In this document: piece by piece, positions 32,134 to 40,903 of the stretch | Numbering within the stretch: the stretch's first letter is position 1 | Layout: each line of letters starts with the position of its first letter | Source of the DNA: Bacteroidota bacterium | Lineage (GTDB): Bacteria > Bacteroidota > Bacteroidia > Flavobacteriales > Weeksellaceae | Direction: 5' to 3' | Length of the DNA stretch: 64,000 bases | Assembly: GCA_023394415.1 (NCBI GenBank) | Contig: JAEXAR010000033.1 | Location: 1-64,000 of the forward strand | The notes under the pieces: generated by a model | Database searches by the model: none | What the model saw: the letters and a program-made list of their open reading frames with translations, nothing else | Told to the model about the DNA's origin: nothing | Translations under genes and position numbers: made by a program

Positions 32134-32577
32134 ATGACCAAAGAAGAACTTCTTAATAAAGCCATAAAAATTGCAGATAAAGCTCATAAAGGTCAAACCG
32201 ACAAATATGGCGCTCCTTATATTGGACACGTGATGAGAGTTTCAAATTACGGAAAGACTTTGGATGAAAAGATTGTGGGTGCTTTGCACGATGTGATTGA
32301 AGATTGTCCGAATTACGATTATGATTATCTTCGCTCCGAAGGTTTTCCGGAGTATATCCTTTTCGCTGTAAATTGCCTTACGAAAATAAATCCTGATGAA
32401 AACTATGATGATTTCATTCTTCGAACCGAAAAATCGCCTCTTTCTATCGCTGTAAAACTAAATGACCTTAGAGATAATATGGATCTTACACGATTTAACA
32501 GACAGATATCAGACAAGGACACTAAACGACTCAATAAATATCTTAAAGCGTACCGTTACCTAATTGAAAAGTACTAA
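32134..32577 (+). CDS. HD-domain hydrolase of the RelA/SpoT hydrolase type
   Basis: The protein has 147 residues, a single HD domain. AHKGQTDKYGAPYIGHVMRV (~17-36) carries the first His ligand. The HD pair is in ALHDVIEDCP near 50, and VKLNDLRDNMD near 109 carries the last Asp. This pattern matches the hydrolase half of SpoT and stand-alone small alarmone hydrolases (Mesh1-like), which cleave (p)ppGpp with Mn. The size fits a stand-alone enzyme. The substrate is inferred, and other nucleotides are possible. Confidence 0.75.
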   Translation: MTKEELLNKAIKIADKAHKGQTDKYGAPYIGHVMRVSNYGKTLDEKIVGALHDVIEDCPNYDYDYLRSEGFPEYILFAVNCLTKINPDENYDDFILRTEKSPLSIAVKLNDLRDNMDLTRFNRQISDKDTKRLNKYLKAYRYLIEKY

Positions 32578-32581
32578 ATAA

Positions 32582-32614
32582 AAAAACTCAACAGATGTTG
32601 AGTTTTGCTTTTTT
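32582..32614. terminator. Bidirectional terminator
   Basis: AACTCAAC and GTTGAGTT (to 32604) pair across four bases, with an A-run upstream and a T-rich stretch downstream. It serves the HD gene and the convergent DUF2490 gene. Confidence 0.75.
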
Positions 32615-33333
32615 TAATCGGCTCCCGGGAAGTGATAATCCTTATCATCATCCGTACCATCAATATTGATATTGAGTGCTAAATAGAGAAAATGCAAATT
32701 TCGATTTCCTGATGAAGCAAATTCTCTCTGCCACAAATAACCCGTTGACAAACCAAAATTTTCATCAATTTGATATCCCAATCCTCCATACAAACGATTT
32801 CTGGAGAAGAAAGGATCAATTTTGGATGGTGTAAAAAACAGTTCGGTATAAGTATTGGCAAATAAAGTTCCCGGTTCAATTTTTTTATTATTTAATGGCA
32901 CAGAAATATTCAACCTGTAACGGAAACGGTTTCTGGTAGAGTTTTTACCTTTTAGTGGTTCGTAAAACCAGCTTTTTTCGGCTCTGAAACGGTTTTCAAA
33001 CTTTACAGTTCCCTTTTTTACATCAATAATATCCTGAAGCCATACCCTGAATTCTTCTTTACTTAAAAGATGATCTTTGTAATTAGCATACCTTCCAATT
33101 CCAACAAAAGGCTTATGATTAGGGGTTAAATAATAGCCTAAACCTCCTTTTGCTTCGTAATAATCCGGGTACGAAAAATCTTCAATACTGCGAAGCTGGC
33201 CTTCCCCATAAAGGAAAAACTTGGGGTGGAATTTGTAAGTAACCGTAACAGAGTTAAAATTTGAAAGATGTTCACTCTGTGCAAATCCCCAAGAAGATAC
33301 ATAGAGAAAAATAAATAAAAATGCTGTCCTCAT
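32614..33333 (-). CDS. DUF2490 outer-membrane-type protein
   Basis: The protein has 239 residues. A signal peptide (~1-18, ending SSWGFAQ) is followed by a run of amphipathic beta strands: FNSVTVTYKFHPKFFLYGEGQLR, KPFVGIGRYANYK, GTVKFENRFRAEKSWFY, RNRFRYRLNISVPL, and an ending LHFLYLALNINIDG. This alternating pattern fits a small 10-12-strand outer-membrane barrel, the expected fold of DUF2490. It is 52 bases downstream of the TonB receptor gene and probably co-transcribed. It may assist uptake; function unproved. Confidence 0.75.
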   Translation of the reverse strand: MRTAFLFIFLYVSSWGFAQSEHLSNFNSVTVTYKFHPKFFLYGEGQLRSIEDFSYPDYYEAKGGLGYYLTPNHKPFVGIGRYANYKDHLLSKEEFRVWLQDIIDVKKGTVKFENRFRAEKSWFYEPLKGKNSTRNRFRYRLNISVPLNNKKIEPGTLFANTYTELFFTPSKIDPFFSRNRLYGGLGYQIDENFGLSTGYLWQREFASSGNRNLHFLYLALNINIDGTDDDKDYHFPGAD

Positions 33334-33385
33334 ATGGACAGCAAATTTACTGATATTAATTTAACTTTAACAGAAAGTTAAGCGT

Positions 33386-35197
33386 TTATTTACTGAAATT
33401 AATGTCCCAACTAAATCCAACGTGAAACCATCTTTTTGGCATTGGCACACCAAAAGCTTCTGTATACTGCGTGTTGGTGATATTATTTACCAAAACAAAT
33501 AATTCTGTATTTCTTAACTTATATGATAACTTCTCATCCAAAAGATTGTAGCTGTAACCGTTTGCTCTTTCATTGTATCTGTATACCAATTGATTGGTAA
33601 GGTTTTTAAATAATCGGTTTTCAAGTTTTGCCACAAATTGGTGTTTCAGATTATCCAAGACATATTTAGAAAATTCAGGACGGCTCCATTCCTTATTGTG
33701 CACAAAAGTATATCCTAATGAATAGGATTTCACAAAATTATTAAAACTCTGCTTCAGCTCTATATCAATACCTCTTGTTACAATATTTCCAGAATTAACG
33801 GCGTGCCATTTTTCAGCGGCGCTACTTTTCACCCAGTCTATTGCATTTTCAGTATCTCTGCCAAATAATCCGGCGTTGATAAGTAAATTATTCTTCAGAA
33901 AACGATAGCCAATTTCATACGACAATGCATTTTCAGGCTTCAAATCCGCATTTCCTTGTTCCGTTCTACTCACATAATATAAGTCGGTAAAAGTTGGGAT
34001 ACGGTGTACTTTTGCAACATTTCCATAGATTTTATGATTTTCGTTAATGTCAAAGCCTACATCAAGCCCCGGATAGAAAAAGTTTCCTGCTGTGGAATAA
34101 TTGGCCCAAGAAACACCCGGAGAAACCTGAAGCTTACTGTTGAAGAATGAAAAATGATGCTCGAAAAACAACTGCGTAATTGTTCTTTCTCTGTCCCCAA
34201 GATTATTACTGGATAAAAATTCCTTTCTAAACTCTGCACCAATTCCGGTAGTACCAATACTGGAATTGTAACTTCCGTTTACCTCTGCACCAGCATTATT
34301 ACCGATGTGCATATTACGGTAAATTTCAGGTTTTTGACGGTTAAAAAGGTACATATCTTGTCCTCTTCTCCAATAGATATTAGAGTTTAGATTAAAATTC
34401 CCAAACGTTTGTTGATGTTTTAAAGCTACTACAGATGCTTGTGTTTCTTCATACTGTTCCGTTGCAGTTGGCGTTGCATAGAAACCGTTTGCGCCAAATT
34501 TCTTTTCAGAAAATCCTGCCATCAACTGCATTTTACTTTTACCCAACTGAAATTGGTTTTGATAGAAAACGTTATTGATCTTATAGTCTGTATTGTGTCT
34601 GTAACCTTCAGAACTCCCTGAATTAGCCTGAAAAATATTGCTAAAATTTTCGTTTCCAAATGTAGCACTTAACCCTAAATCGTAGGTTTTGAAATCACCA
34701 CCTGTAGCGGAAATCGTCACTCTTTCATCACCTGAAGTTTTAGTTACAATATTAATAACTCCTGCAAAAGGACCATTACCGAAACGCCTTGCAGCAGGAC
34801 CTTTCATTACTTCAATTCTTTCAACATTGGATAAATCTACAGGAATATTGAGGGAATTGTGTCCAGTTTGCGAATCATTCATTCTGATACCATTTAAAAG
34901 AATCAAAACCTGCTCAAAAGAACCACCACGAATGGATACATCGCTCTGTACACCGTTTGCTCCTCTCCTTCTGATATCAATTCCTGCAAACTGCTGCAAT
35001 AATTCATCAATACTGTTAGCTGGAGAATTTTTCAACTCATCTTTCAAAATGATGATGACATTTTCGTTCACCTTTTTGTAAGGAAGATTAAGAAACTTGC
35101 CCTGAATTTCAACACTTTCGATGGAGCCTTCATTAGTTTGTGAAAAAGATAAACCAAAAAACATCAGAAGAGATGCTGCAACAATTTTTTTTTCCAT
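33386..35197 (-). CDS. TonB-dependent receptor, BtuB-like
   Basis: The protein has 603 residues. A signal peptide (~1-19, FFGLSFSQ) leads to a plug domain at ~45-150 (SIDELLQQFAGIDIRRRGANGVQSDVSIRGGSFEQVLILLNGIRMND and VERIEVMKGPAARRFGNGPFAGVINIV). A 22-strand barrel with a terminal aromatic strand (RWFHVGFSWDINF) follows. There is no CarboxypepD_reg or SusC-type extension. Such small receptors import cobalamin or metal chelates. No cobalamin riboswitch was seen in the leader, so the substrate stays open. A perfect -7 box is at 35291, and the DUF2490 gene follows. Confidence 0.85.
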   Translation of the reverse strand: MEKKIVAASLLMFFGLSFSQTNEGSIESVEIQGKFLNLPYKKVNENVIIILKDELKNSPANSIDELLQQFAGIDIRRRGANGVQSDVSIRGGSFEQVLILLNGIRMNDSQTGHNSLNIPVDLSNVERIEVMKGPAARRFGNGPFAGVINIVTKTSGDERVTISATGGDFKTYDLGLSATFGNENFSNIFQANSGSSEGYRHNTDYKINNVFYQNQFQLGKSKMQLMAGFSEKKFGANGFYATPTATEQYEETQASVVALKHQQTFGNFNLNSNIYWRRGQDMYLFNRQKPEIYRNMHIGNNAGAEVNGSYNSSIGTTGIGAEFRKEFLSSNNLGDRERTITQLFFEHHFSFFNSKLQVSPGVSWANYSTAGNFFYPGLDVGFDINENHKIYGNVAKVHRIPTFTDLYYVSRTEQGNADLKPENALSYEIGYRFLKNNLLINAGLFGRDTENAIDWVKSSAAEKWHAVNSGNIVTRGIDIELKQSFNNFVKSYSLGYTFVHNKEWSRPEFSKYVLDNLKHQFVAKLENRLFKNLTNQLVYRYNERANGYSYNLLDEKLSYKLRNTELFVLVNNITNTQYTEAFGVPMPKRWFHVGFSWDINFSK

Positions 35198-35290
35198 TTT
35201 ACTACTTTTTATAAATATAAATTATCAAATCCTAAATCAATTTAATTTAAAATCATTTGTGTTGATGACAGTTTATAAAAAAATTAGCAG

Positions 35291-35298
35291 CAAAGGTA
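35291..35298 (-). promoter_or_regulatory. -7 promoter box (TACCTTTG) of the TonB receptor gene
   Basis: A perfect TAnnTTTG match on the minus strand. It implies a leader of about 90 bases and places the hairpin at 35356 upstream of this promoter. Confidence 0.5.
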
Positions 35299-35347
35299 TT
35301 TAAGAATTTTTTAACGTGAAAGGCTGTTTTTGAGAAAAAAATCATTA

Positions 35348-35377
35348 TAAAAAAAAGGAATGCCTTACGACATTCCT
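35348..35377 (-). terminator. Orphan terminator in the uvrA/TonB-receptor divergent gap
   Basis: AGGAATG (35356-35362) pairs with CATTCCT (35371-35377). On the minus strand it is followed by eight Us. No minus-strand gene lies upstream of it. It would end a short transcript from somewhere in 35380-35618, the rest of this 421-base gap, which holds no ORF I can support. Confidence 0.45.
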
Positions 35378-35592
35378 CAACTTTCTTCTAGAAAAAAGTA
35401 TTTATCTTTTTTTTATCAAATGTGTAACCAAGTCTTGCCAAATTTTTTTCATTTCTTGAGATTTAACGGGTTACAATTTGATGAGCAAATATCTAAAAAA
35501 AAACTTAAAAATACAATACATCAAATCATAAGTATAAAGAAAATATGAAAATTTCAACTTGTGTTGATATAACTTAACCCGCAATTTTTCTG

Positions 35593-35600
35593 TATTTTTG
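35593..35600 (+). promoter_or_regulatory. -7 promoter box (TATTTTTG) of uvrA
   Basis: A perfect TAnnTTTG match 18 bases before the uvrA ATG. No LexA-type box was recognised around it. Confidence 0.5.
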
Positions 35601-35618
35601 TAGGTCTTAATTTTTTCA

Positions 35619-38408
35619 ATGACCACAGCACAACAAATCGATATAAAGAAGGAAATTTTTGTAAAAAATGCCCATCTCAACAACCTGAAACATATTGATG
35701 TCATCATTCCAAAAAACAAATTGGTAGTGATTACAGGCGTATCGGGAAGTGGGAAATCATCTCTCGCTTTTGATACCATCTATGCAGAAGGTCAGCGCAG
35801 ATATGTGGAGAGCTTAAGTTCATACGCACGTCAGTTTTTAGGAAAATTAGAAAAACCAAAGGTTGACGATATAAAAGGTTTAGCACCTTCAATCGCTATA
35901 CAACAAAAAGTAATTTCCTCAAACCCTCGCTCTACCGTTGGAACTTCCACAGAAATATACGATTATCTAAAGCTGCTTTTTGCAAGAATTGGGCACACGT
36001 TTTCACCAATTTCCGGTGATGAAGTGAAAAAAGACAGCGTAAGTGACGTGGTTGATTTTATCAAAAACCAGAAAAAAAGTTCTGTGTTTTTGCTGCGTGC
36101 ACCGTTGGTTTTTAAGAAAGACCATTTTGCAGAACTCTTAAACACTCTTAAAGTTTCGGGATTCACAAGGCTGGAAATTAATGGAAATATTGCAGGAATT
36201 GAAGATTTAGAAAGCTTTGGTTTTGTACCCGAAACCGATATGGAAATTCATCTCATTATCGATCGTTTTAGTTATGAAGAGGATGAGAGTTTTTTGCAGC
36301 GTTTAGCAGATTCCATACAAATGGCATTTTATGAAGGTCACGGCTATATTTCACTTAAAAATACTGATACAGGAAAAATCCACGAATTTTCTAACAAATT
36401 TGAACTGGACGGAATGGAGTTTCTAGAACCCAATGTTCATTTTTTTAGCTTTAATAATCCTTATGGTGCCTGCCCAGAATGTGAAGGCTACGGAAAAGTT
36501 ATTGGCATTGATGAAGATTTGGTAATTCCCAACAAAAATTTATCCGTTTTTGAAGATGCTGTTGCAGCTTGGAAAGGTGAAAGTATGAGCGAATGGAAAA
36601 AAGCCTTCATCAAAAAGGCTGGCAACTACCCTATACATAAGCCTTATCATCAACTCACTAAAGAACAAAAACAATATTTGTGGAAAGGTGATAAATCGAG
36701 AAGTTTCCCTGGTATTGACAATTTCTTCAAAATGGTTGAAGAAAATCTTTACAAAATACAATACCGCGTAATGCTTTCTCGTTACCGTGGCAAAACAACT
36801 TGCCCTACTTGTGAAGGATTAAGGTTACGTCCCGAAACGCAATATGTAAAAATAGACGGACACACTATTCAATCTTTGATTGAATTGCCTTTGGATGAAC
36901 TTTTGCCTTTGATGAAAGATTTAAAACTTTCTCAACACGATGCAGAAATTGCCAAACGTTTACTTTACGAAATTACTACCAGACTAGAATTTTTATTGAA
37001 GGTTGGTTTAGGATATTTAACACTAAATAGAACATCTAACACACTTTCCGGAGGGGAATCGCAAAGAATTAACCTAGCAACATCTCTCGGGAGTTCTCTT
37101 GTGGGATCTATTTATATTTTGGACGAGCCTTCTATTGGGTTACACTCTCGAGATACTGAAAATTTAATAGGCGTTTTGAAAAATCTTCGAGATTTAGGAA
37201 ACACCGTCATCGTTGTAGAGCACGACGAAGATGTGATGCGGGCTGCAGATTATATTATAGATATTGGTCCGGAAGCAGGATATTTAGGAGGAGAACTGGT
37301 TTTTGCAGGAAATTTTAAAGATTTAAAAAATGCTGATACACTCACCTCCAAATACTTAACAGGATCACTTGAAATTAAAATTCCTGAAAAGCGTCGTAAA
37401 GCCAAAGAATTTATACACGTAAAAGGTGCAAGACAAAACAATTTGAAAAATATTGATGTGGATATTCCTTTGGAAGTGCTCACAGTTATTACAGGAGTTT
37501 CAGGCAGTGGAAAATCGACATTGATGAAGGAAATCGTTACCAACGACATCCAAATCCAATTGGGAATGGGTGGAAAAAAAGGCGATTACGACACCGTAGA
37601 ATTTCCTAAAAAACTCATTAAAAATATTGAACTCATCGACCAAAATCCTATCGGAAAATCCTCAAGATCCAATCCGGTAACTTATCTAAAGGCTTATGAT
37701 GACATCCGAGACCTTTTTGCCAAGCAAAAGCTATCGAAAATGATGGGTTACAAAACCAAACACTTCTCTTTTAATGTAGATGGAGGACGTTGTGATGAGT
37801 GTAAAGGTGAAGGCGTCATTAATGTATCGATGCAATTTATGGCGGATATTGAGTTGGAATGTGAAACCTGTAAAGGCACTCGTTTCAAACAAGAAATTCT
37901 GGAAGTGAAATTTGACGATAAAAATATTTCAGACATCTTGCATATGACCGTAGATGAAGCTCTGGAATTCTTTAAAGACAATCACGAAGATAAAATTGTG
38001 ACCAAGATGAAACCTTTGCAAGACGTTGGTTTGGGATATTTGCAGTTGGGACAGAGCTCTTCAACGCTTTCCGGTGGAGAAGCGCAGAGAATTAAGCTGG
38101 CTTCGTTTTTGGTAAAAGGTTTTACAACTGAAAAATCATTATTCATCTTTGATGAACCTTCTACAGGATTGCATTTTCACGACATCAACAAACTACTGAA
38201 ATCGCTTCAGGCATTGATCGATTTAGGACATTCCGTTATAGTGATTGAACATCAACCGGACATCATTAAATCAGCAGATTATATCATCGATATTGGTCCG
38301 GAAGCAGGAAAATACGGTGGTGAAGTCGTTTTCACAGGAACACCGGAAGATTTGGTGAAGAATAAAAAATCGCATACGGCGAGATATATTAAGGAGAAAC
38401 TGAATTAA
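35619..38408 (+). CDS. uvrA: Excinuclease ABC subunit UvrA
   Basis: The protein has 929 residues, a tandem ABC ATPase that finds bulky DNA lesions and loads UvrB in nucleotide excision repair. The first Walker A is TGVSGSGKSSLAFDT (~38-52) and the second is TGVSGSGKSTLMKE (~628). Both signature motifs are intact (LSGGESQRI near 485 and LSGGEAQRI near 825). Zinc modules are visible as ACPECEGYGK, TCPTCEGLR, CDECKGEG and CETCKGTRF. Length fits the UvrA1 type of this phylum. yheT follows by ten bases. Confidence 0.97.
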   Translation: MTTAQQIDIKKEIFVKNAHLNNLKHIDVIIPKNKLVVITGVSGSGKSSLAFDTIYAEGQRRYVESLSSYARQFLGKLEKPKVDDIKGLAPSIAIQQKVISSNPRSTVGTSTEIYDYLKLLFARIGHTFSPISGDEVKKDSVSDVVDFIKNQKKSSVFLLRAPLVFKKDHFAELLNTLKVSGFTRLEINGNIAGIEDLESFGFVPETDMEIHLIIDRFSYEEDESFLQRLADSIQMAFYEGHGYISLKNTDTGKIHEFSNKFELDGMEFLEPNVHFFSFNNPYGACPECEGYGKVIGIDEDLVIPNKNLSVFEDAVAAWKGESMSEWKKAFIKKAGNYPIHKPYHQLTKEQKQYLWKGDKSRSFPGIDNFFKMVEENLYKIQYRVMLSRYRGKTTCPTCEGLRLRPETQYVKIDGHTIQSLIELPLDELLPLMKDLKLSQHDAEIAKRLLYEITTRLEFLLKVGLGYLTLNRTSNTLSGGESQRINLATSLGSSLVGSIYILDEPSIGLHSRDTENLIGVLKNLRDLGNTVIVVEHDEDVMRAADYIIDIGPEAGYLGGELVFAGNFKDLKNADTLTSKYLTGSLEIKIPEKRRKAKEFIHVKGARQNNLKNIDVDIPLEVLTVITGVSGSGKSTLMKEIVTNDIQIQLGMGGKKGDYDTVEFPKKLIKNIELIDQNPIGKSSRSNPVTYLKAYDDIRDLFAKQKLSKMMGYKTKHFSFNVDGGRCDECKGEGVINVSMQFMADIELECETCKGTRFKQEILEVKFDDKNISDILHMTVDEALEFFKDNHEDKIVTKMKPLQDVGLGYLQLGQSSSTLSGGEAQRIKLASFLVKGFTTEKSLFIFDEPSTGLHFHDINKLLKSLQALIDLGHSVIVIEHQPDIIKSADYIIDIGPEAGKYGGEVVFTGTPEDLVKNKKSHTARYIKEKLN

Positions 38409-38418
38409 TTTATAAGTT

Positions 38419-39390
38419 TTGCCTCTAATAAAATCCACATACCAAGCCACACTTTTATTCAGAAACGGTGATTTTTCCACGATGTATTCTGCTTTAATCC
38501 GTAAAGTAAAAGGTGTAAAACAACATCGTGAAAGGCTTGAACTTTCCGATGGTGATTTTATGGATTTGGAATGGAGCTATTGTGGAAATGAAACCGAAAA
38601 TTGCGTAGTTGTTTTACACGGTCTTGAAGGTAACGCGCAACGTGCTTACATTTTGGGCACGGCTAAAATTTTCAATGAAAATGGTTTTGATTGTTGTGCA
38701 CCAAATTACCGCAACTGTTCCGAGGAACCTAACCGTGTTTTTTCTTCCTATCATTCTGGGAGAACAGAAGATTTGGAAGAAGTCATCAAACACATTCTTT
38801 CCAAGAAGAAATATAAGAATATCATTATTAAAGGCTTTAGTCTTGGGGGAAACCTTTCTTTGAAATATGCCGGAGAAAACCGAACATTGCCTGAAGAAAT
38901 TAAAGCCATCATTGCAGTTTCAACACCGATAGATTTAGAGAGTTGTATGAAACGTCTTTCAGAGCCAAGAAATTATCCTTACAGCAAAAATTTCCTGATT
39001 GGCTTAAAGAAGAAACTTAAGCAAAAAAAAGAAACATTTACAGAAATATCAGACTCAGACATCAGGAAGATTAAAAATCTGAAAGATTTTGATGACATCT
39101 ACACTTCCAGAGCCAATGGTTTTAACGATGCTGTGGATTATTACACCAAAAGTAGCGCTAAGCAGTTTTTGCAGTACATCACCATTCCTACACTTATTAT
39201 TAGTGCTGCGAATGACAGTTTTCTTTCAGAAAGTTGTTTTCCTGTAAAAGAAGCAGAAGAAAATCCTAACCTCTTTCTTGAAATTGCAAAATATGGTGGG
39301 CATGTTGGTTTTGTAGAAAAAGATAATGTGTACTATAATGAAAAGCGTGCTTTAGAATTCGCTTTAAATATTTTAAGCGACAAAAAATAA
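38419..39390 (+). CDS. YheT-family alpha/beta hydrolase, TTG start
   Basis: The protein has 323 residues. Translation probably starts at TTG 38419, because MPLIKSTYQATLLFRNGDFSTMY matches the conserved N-terminus of the family, which the next ATG (38482) would remove. The hydrolase fold shows the oxyanion strand VVVLHGLEGN near 62, the nucleophile elbow KGFSLGGNLS near 136, the acid in ISAANDSF near 263, and the catalytic His in YGGHVGFVE near 294. It probably acts on carboxyl esters; the physiological substrate is unknown. It is likely co-transcribed with uvrA. Confidence 0.82.
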   Translation: MPLIKSTYQATLLFRNGDFSTMYSALIRKVKGVKQHRERLELSDGDFMDLEWSYCGNETENCVVVLHGLEGNAQRAYILGTAKIFNENGFDCCAPNYRNCSEEPNRVFSSYHSGRTEDLEEVIKHILSKKKYKNIIIKGFSLGGNLSLKYAGENRTLPEEIKAIIAVSTPIDLESCMKRLSEPRNYPYSKNFLIGLKKKLKQKKETFTEISDSDIRKIKNLKDFDDIYTSRANGFNDAVDYYTKSSAKQFLQYITIPTLIISAANDSFLSESCFPVKEAEENPNLFLEIAKYGGHVGFVEKDNVYYNEKRALEFALNILSDKK

Positions 39391-39414
39391 ATTTTACAAG
39401 GCTGAAAATCAGAG

Positions 39415-39438
39415 TTATCCACAGAATTTTGTGGATAA
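39415..39438. promoter_or_regulatory. Inverted pair of perfect DnaA boxes
   Basis: TTATCCACA (39415-39423) and TGTGGATAA (39430-39438) are separated by six bases, forming a 24-base near-palindrome. Both match the DnaA consensus exactly. It lies 25 bases after the yheT stop codon in a 434-base gap that also holds a possible small transcript, two terminators and tRNA-Arg. Confidence 0.45.
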
Positions 39439-39520
39439 GAAGTGAATTTTAACATTTGGTTCATCCTTTGTATTATCTTTAATGCTATATTTACCACAGA
39501 AATAAGAAAATAAAGTGAAA

Positions 39521-39574
39521 ATGATTTTACTTTCTTCAGTTTCGGAAATTATTAAACTTAATATAAAAATTTAA
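39521..39574 (+). other. Possible 17-codon ORF in a short promoter-terminator unit
   Basis: ATG at 39521 reads MILLSSVSEIIKLNIKI and stops at the foot of a strong terminator hairpin (39573). A weak promoter-like stretch (TTTGG ... TATCTTTA, 39455-39482) lies upstream. Either a short peptide or a small RNA of about 110 bases could be made. The evidence is the layout alone. Confidence 0.3.
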
Positions 39575-39604
39575 GGAGAAGCATTGTCGGCTTCTCCTTT
39601 TTGT
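39573..39604 (+). terminator. Strong terminator
   Basis: AAGGAGAAGC (39573-39582) pairs perfectly with GCTTCTCCTT (39590-39599), followed by Ts. It is 180 bases from the nearest upstream gene, so it may end an independent small transcript. Confidence 0.8.
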
Positions 39605-39641
39605 TGTTGTCTAACTAAAAAATGAGATGTTTTTATCTACT

Positions 39642-39674
39642 GAATCCGCTTCTAAAGAGCGGATTCTTTTTTCT
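39642..39674 (+). terminator. Second terminator hairpin
   Basis: GAATCCGCT (39642-39650) pairs with AGCGGATTC (39658-39666), followed by a run of Ts. It ends two bases before the 3' end of the convergent tRNA-Arg. Confidence 0.7.
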
Positions 39675-39675
39675 G

Positions 39676-39747
39676 TAGCCTCACCAGGAATCGAACCTGG
39701 ATCTAAAGTTTAGGAAACTTCTATTCTATCCGTTGAACTATGAGGCC
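39676..39747 (-). tRNA. tRNA-Arg, anticodon CCT
   Basis: The cloverleaf folds. The acceptor is GGCCTCA with TGAGGCT (last pair G-U), and the D arm is GTTC/GAAT. The anticodon stem is GAAGT/ACTTT with loop TTCCTAA (anticodon CCT, reads AGG), and the T arm is CCAGG TTCGATT CCTGG. The discriminator is A. CCA is not encoded. Confidence 0.93.
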
Positions 39748-39765
39748 GAAACTCAAATTTAAGAA

Positions 39766-39802
39766 TAAAAAAAAATTCCTGACTGATTTGGTGCAGGAAT
39801 TT
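39766..39802 (-). terminator. Terminator of the M28 lipoprotein gene
   Basis: AAATTCCTG (39773-39781) pairs with CAGGAATTT (39794-39802). A run of Us follows on the minus strand, 23 bases after the stop codon. Confidence 0.8.
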
Positions 39803-39824
39803 CAATATGATATTAAACAGATTT

Positions 39825-40844
39825 TTAACGGGTATTTTTACCGTCAACAACAATTCTGTCTTTACGGTTGGCAAGTTCCCAAGCAGTAGCAAAAACCAAT
39901 TGTGTACGTTTTTTTAGCAATTCGTAGTCAATTTTTTCAGGATCATCTGTTGGTTTGTGATAATCTTCGTGTATACCGTCAAAGAAAAAAGCTGCAGGAA
40001 TATTGTTTTTTGCAAAATTGTAATGGTCGCTTCTGTAATATAATCGCTGTGGATCATTTGGATCGTCGTACTTATAGTTCAGTTCCAGTTTTGTAGTTTT
40101 TTCATTGGCTGCTACATTAATTTTCTTTAAATCTGTAGAAAGCATTTCCGAACCAATGACGTAAACATAATTTTTACCTTCGTTCTCTTTATCGCTACGT
40201 CCAATCATATCAATATTAAGGTTAGCAACAGTATTTGCAAGAGGAAACACCGGATTTTCTGAATAATATTTAGAACCTACCAAACCAATTTCTTCTGCAG
40301 TAACATGGAGAATAAGAATCGAGCGTTTCGGAGCTTTACCTGCTCTCTTGGCTTTGTTGAAGGCTTCTGCAATTTCCATCAATGCTACAGTTCCACTGCC
40401 ATCATCATCAGCACCATTGTATATCACACCGTCTTTGTTTTTCCCAACATGGTCGTAGTGAGCTGAAATAACGATTAACTCTTCAGGTTTCTCGGTACCT
40501 TCAATATAAGCAAGAATGTTTTCTGAATCCGGGTATGAATTTCCTCTTCGGGTTCCAAGATATGATGAGGGCACTTTTTGGTAAAAACTTCCCAATGCTT
40601 TAGGATAAGAAACTCCCATTTTTTGATATTCGCCAATCATATACCTCCCTGCTTTTTTTTGGCCTTCACTGCCTGTATTTCTGCCTTCCATTTCATCAGA
40701 AGCAATAACGTAAAGGTGTTTCTTTAAATCTGAAGACGTAATAGATTCGTAAGAATTTTTAAAAGTTTTACCTTCATAGCCCAAGTTTACGGCACAACTT
40801 GTCATTAGAAATGCTGAAAATAGAAGAATAATCGGTTTTTTCAT
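39825..40844 (-). CDS. M28 family metallopeptidase lipoprotein
   Basis: The protein has 339 residues. The lipobox is LMTSCAVN with Cys at 17, so it is membrane-anchored in the envelope and, unlike the peptidase at 144, has no T9SS tail. The zinc site shows SAHYDHVG near 129, NGADDDGSG near 145, HVTAEEIGL near 180 with the catalytic Glu, NIDMIGR near 212, and a final His in YHKPTDDPEKI. It probably trims N-terminal residues from periplasmic peptides. It is divergent from the aminotransferase gene. Confidence 0.9.
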   Translation of the reverse strand: MKKPIILLFSAFLMTSCAVNLGYEGKTFKNSYESITSSDLKKHLYVIASDEMEGRNTGSEGQKKAGRYMIGEYQKMGVSYPKALGSFYQKVPSSYLGTRRGNSYPDSENILAYIEGTEKPEELIVISAHYDHVGKNKDGVIYNGADDDGSGTVALMEIAEAFNKAKRAGKAPKRSILILHVTAEEIGLVGSKYYSENPVFPLANTVANLNIDMIGRSDKENEGKNYVYVIGSEMLSTDLKKINVAANEKTTKLELNYKYDDPNDPQRLYYRSDHYNFAKNNIPAAFFFDGIHEDYHKPTDDPEKIDYELLKKRTQLVFATAWELANRKDRIVVDGKNTR

Positions 40845-40877
40845 AAGTTAAATTTTGATAAAGGTAAAAATATTATT

Positions 40878-40885
40878 TAATTTTG
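40878..40885 (+). promoter_or_regulatory. -7 promoter box (TAATTTTG) of the aminotransferase gene
   Basis: A perfect TAnnTTTG match overlapping the TTG at 40883. It supports the ATG at 40904, 18 bases downstream, as the real start. Confidence 0.55.
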
Positions 40886-40903
40886 ATTAAACCTCCCATT
40901 TTT

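Noticed and set aside
35198..35618. Cobalamin riboswitch upstream of the BtuB-like receptor
   Set aside because: No B12-box-like sequence or multi-helix core was found, and the promoter box at 35291 leaves only ~90 bases of leader.
39391..39470. Replication origin
   Set aside because: Two DnaA boxes are present, but there is no dnaA gene, no cluster of further boxes and no nearby origin-type genes. I keep only the box pair as a finding.
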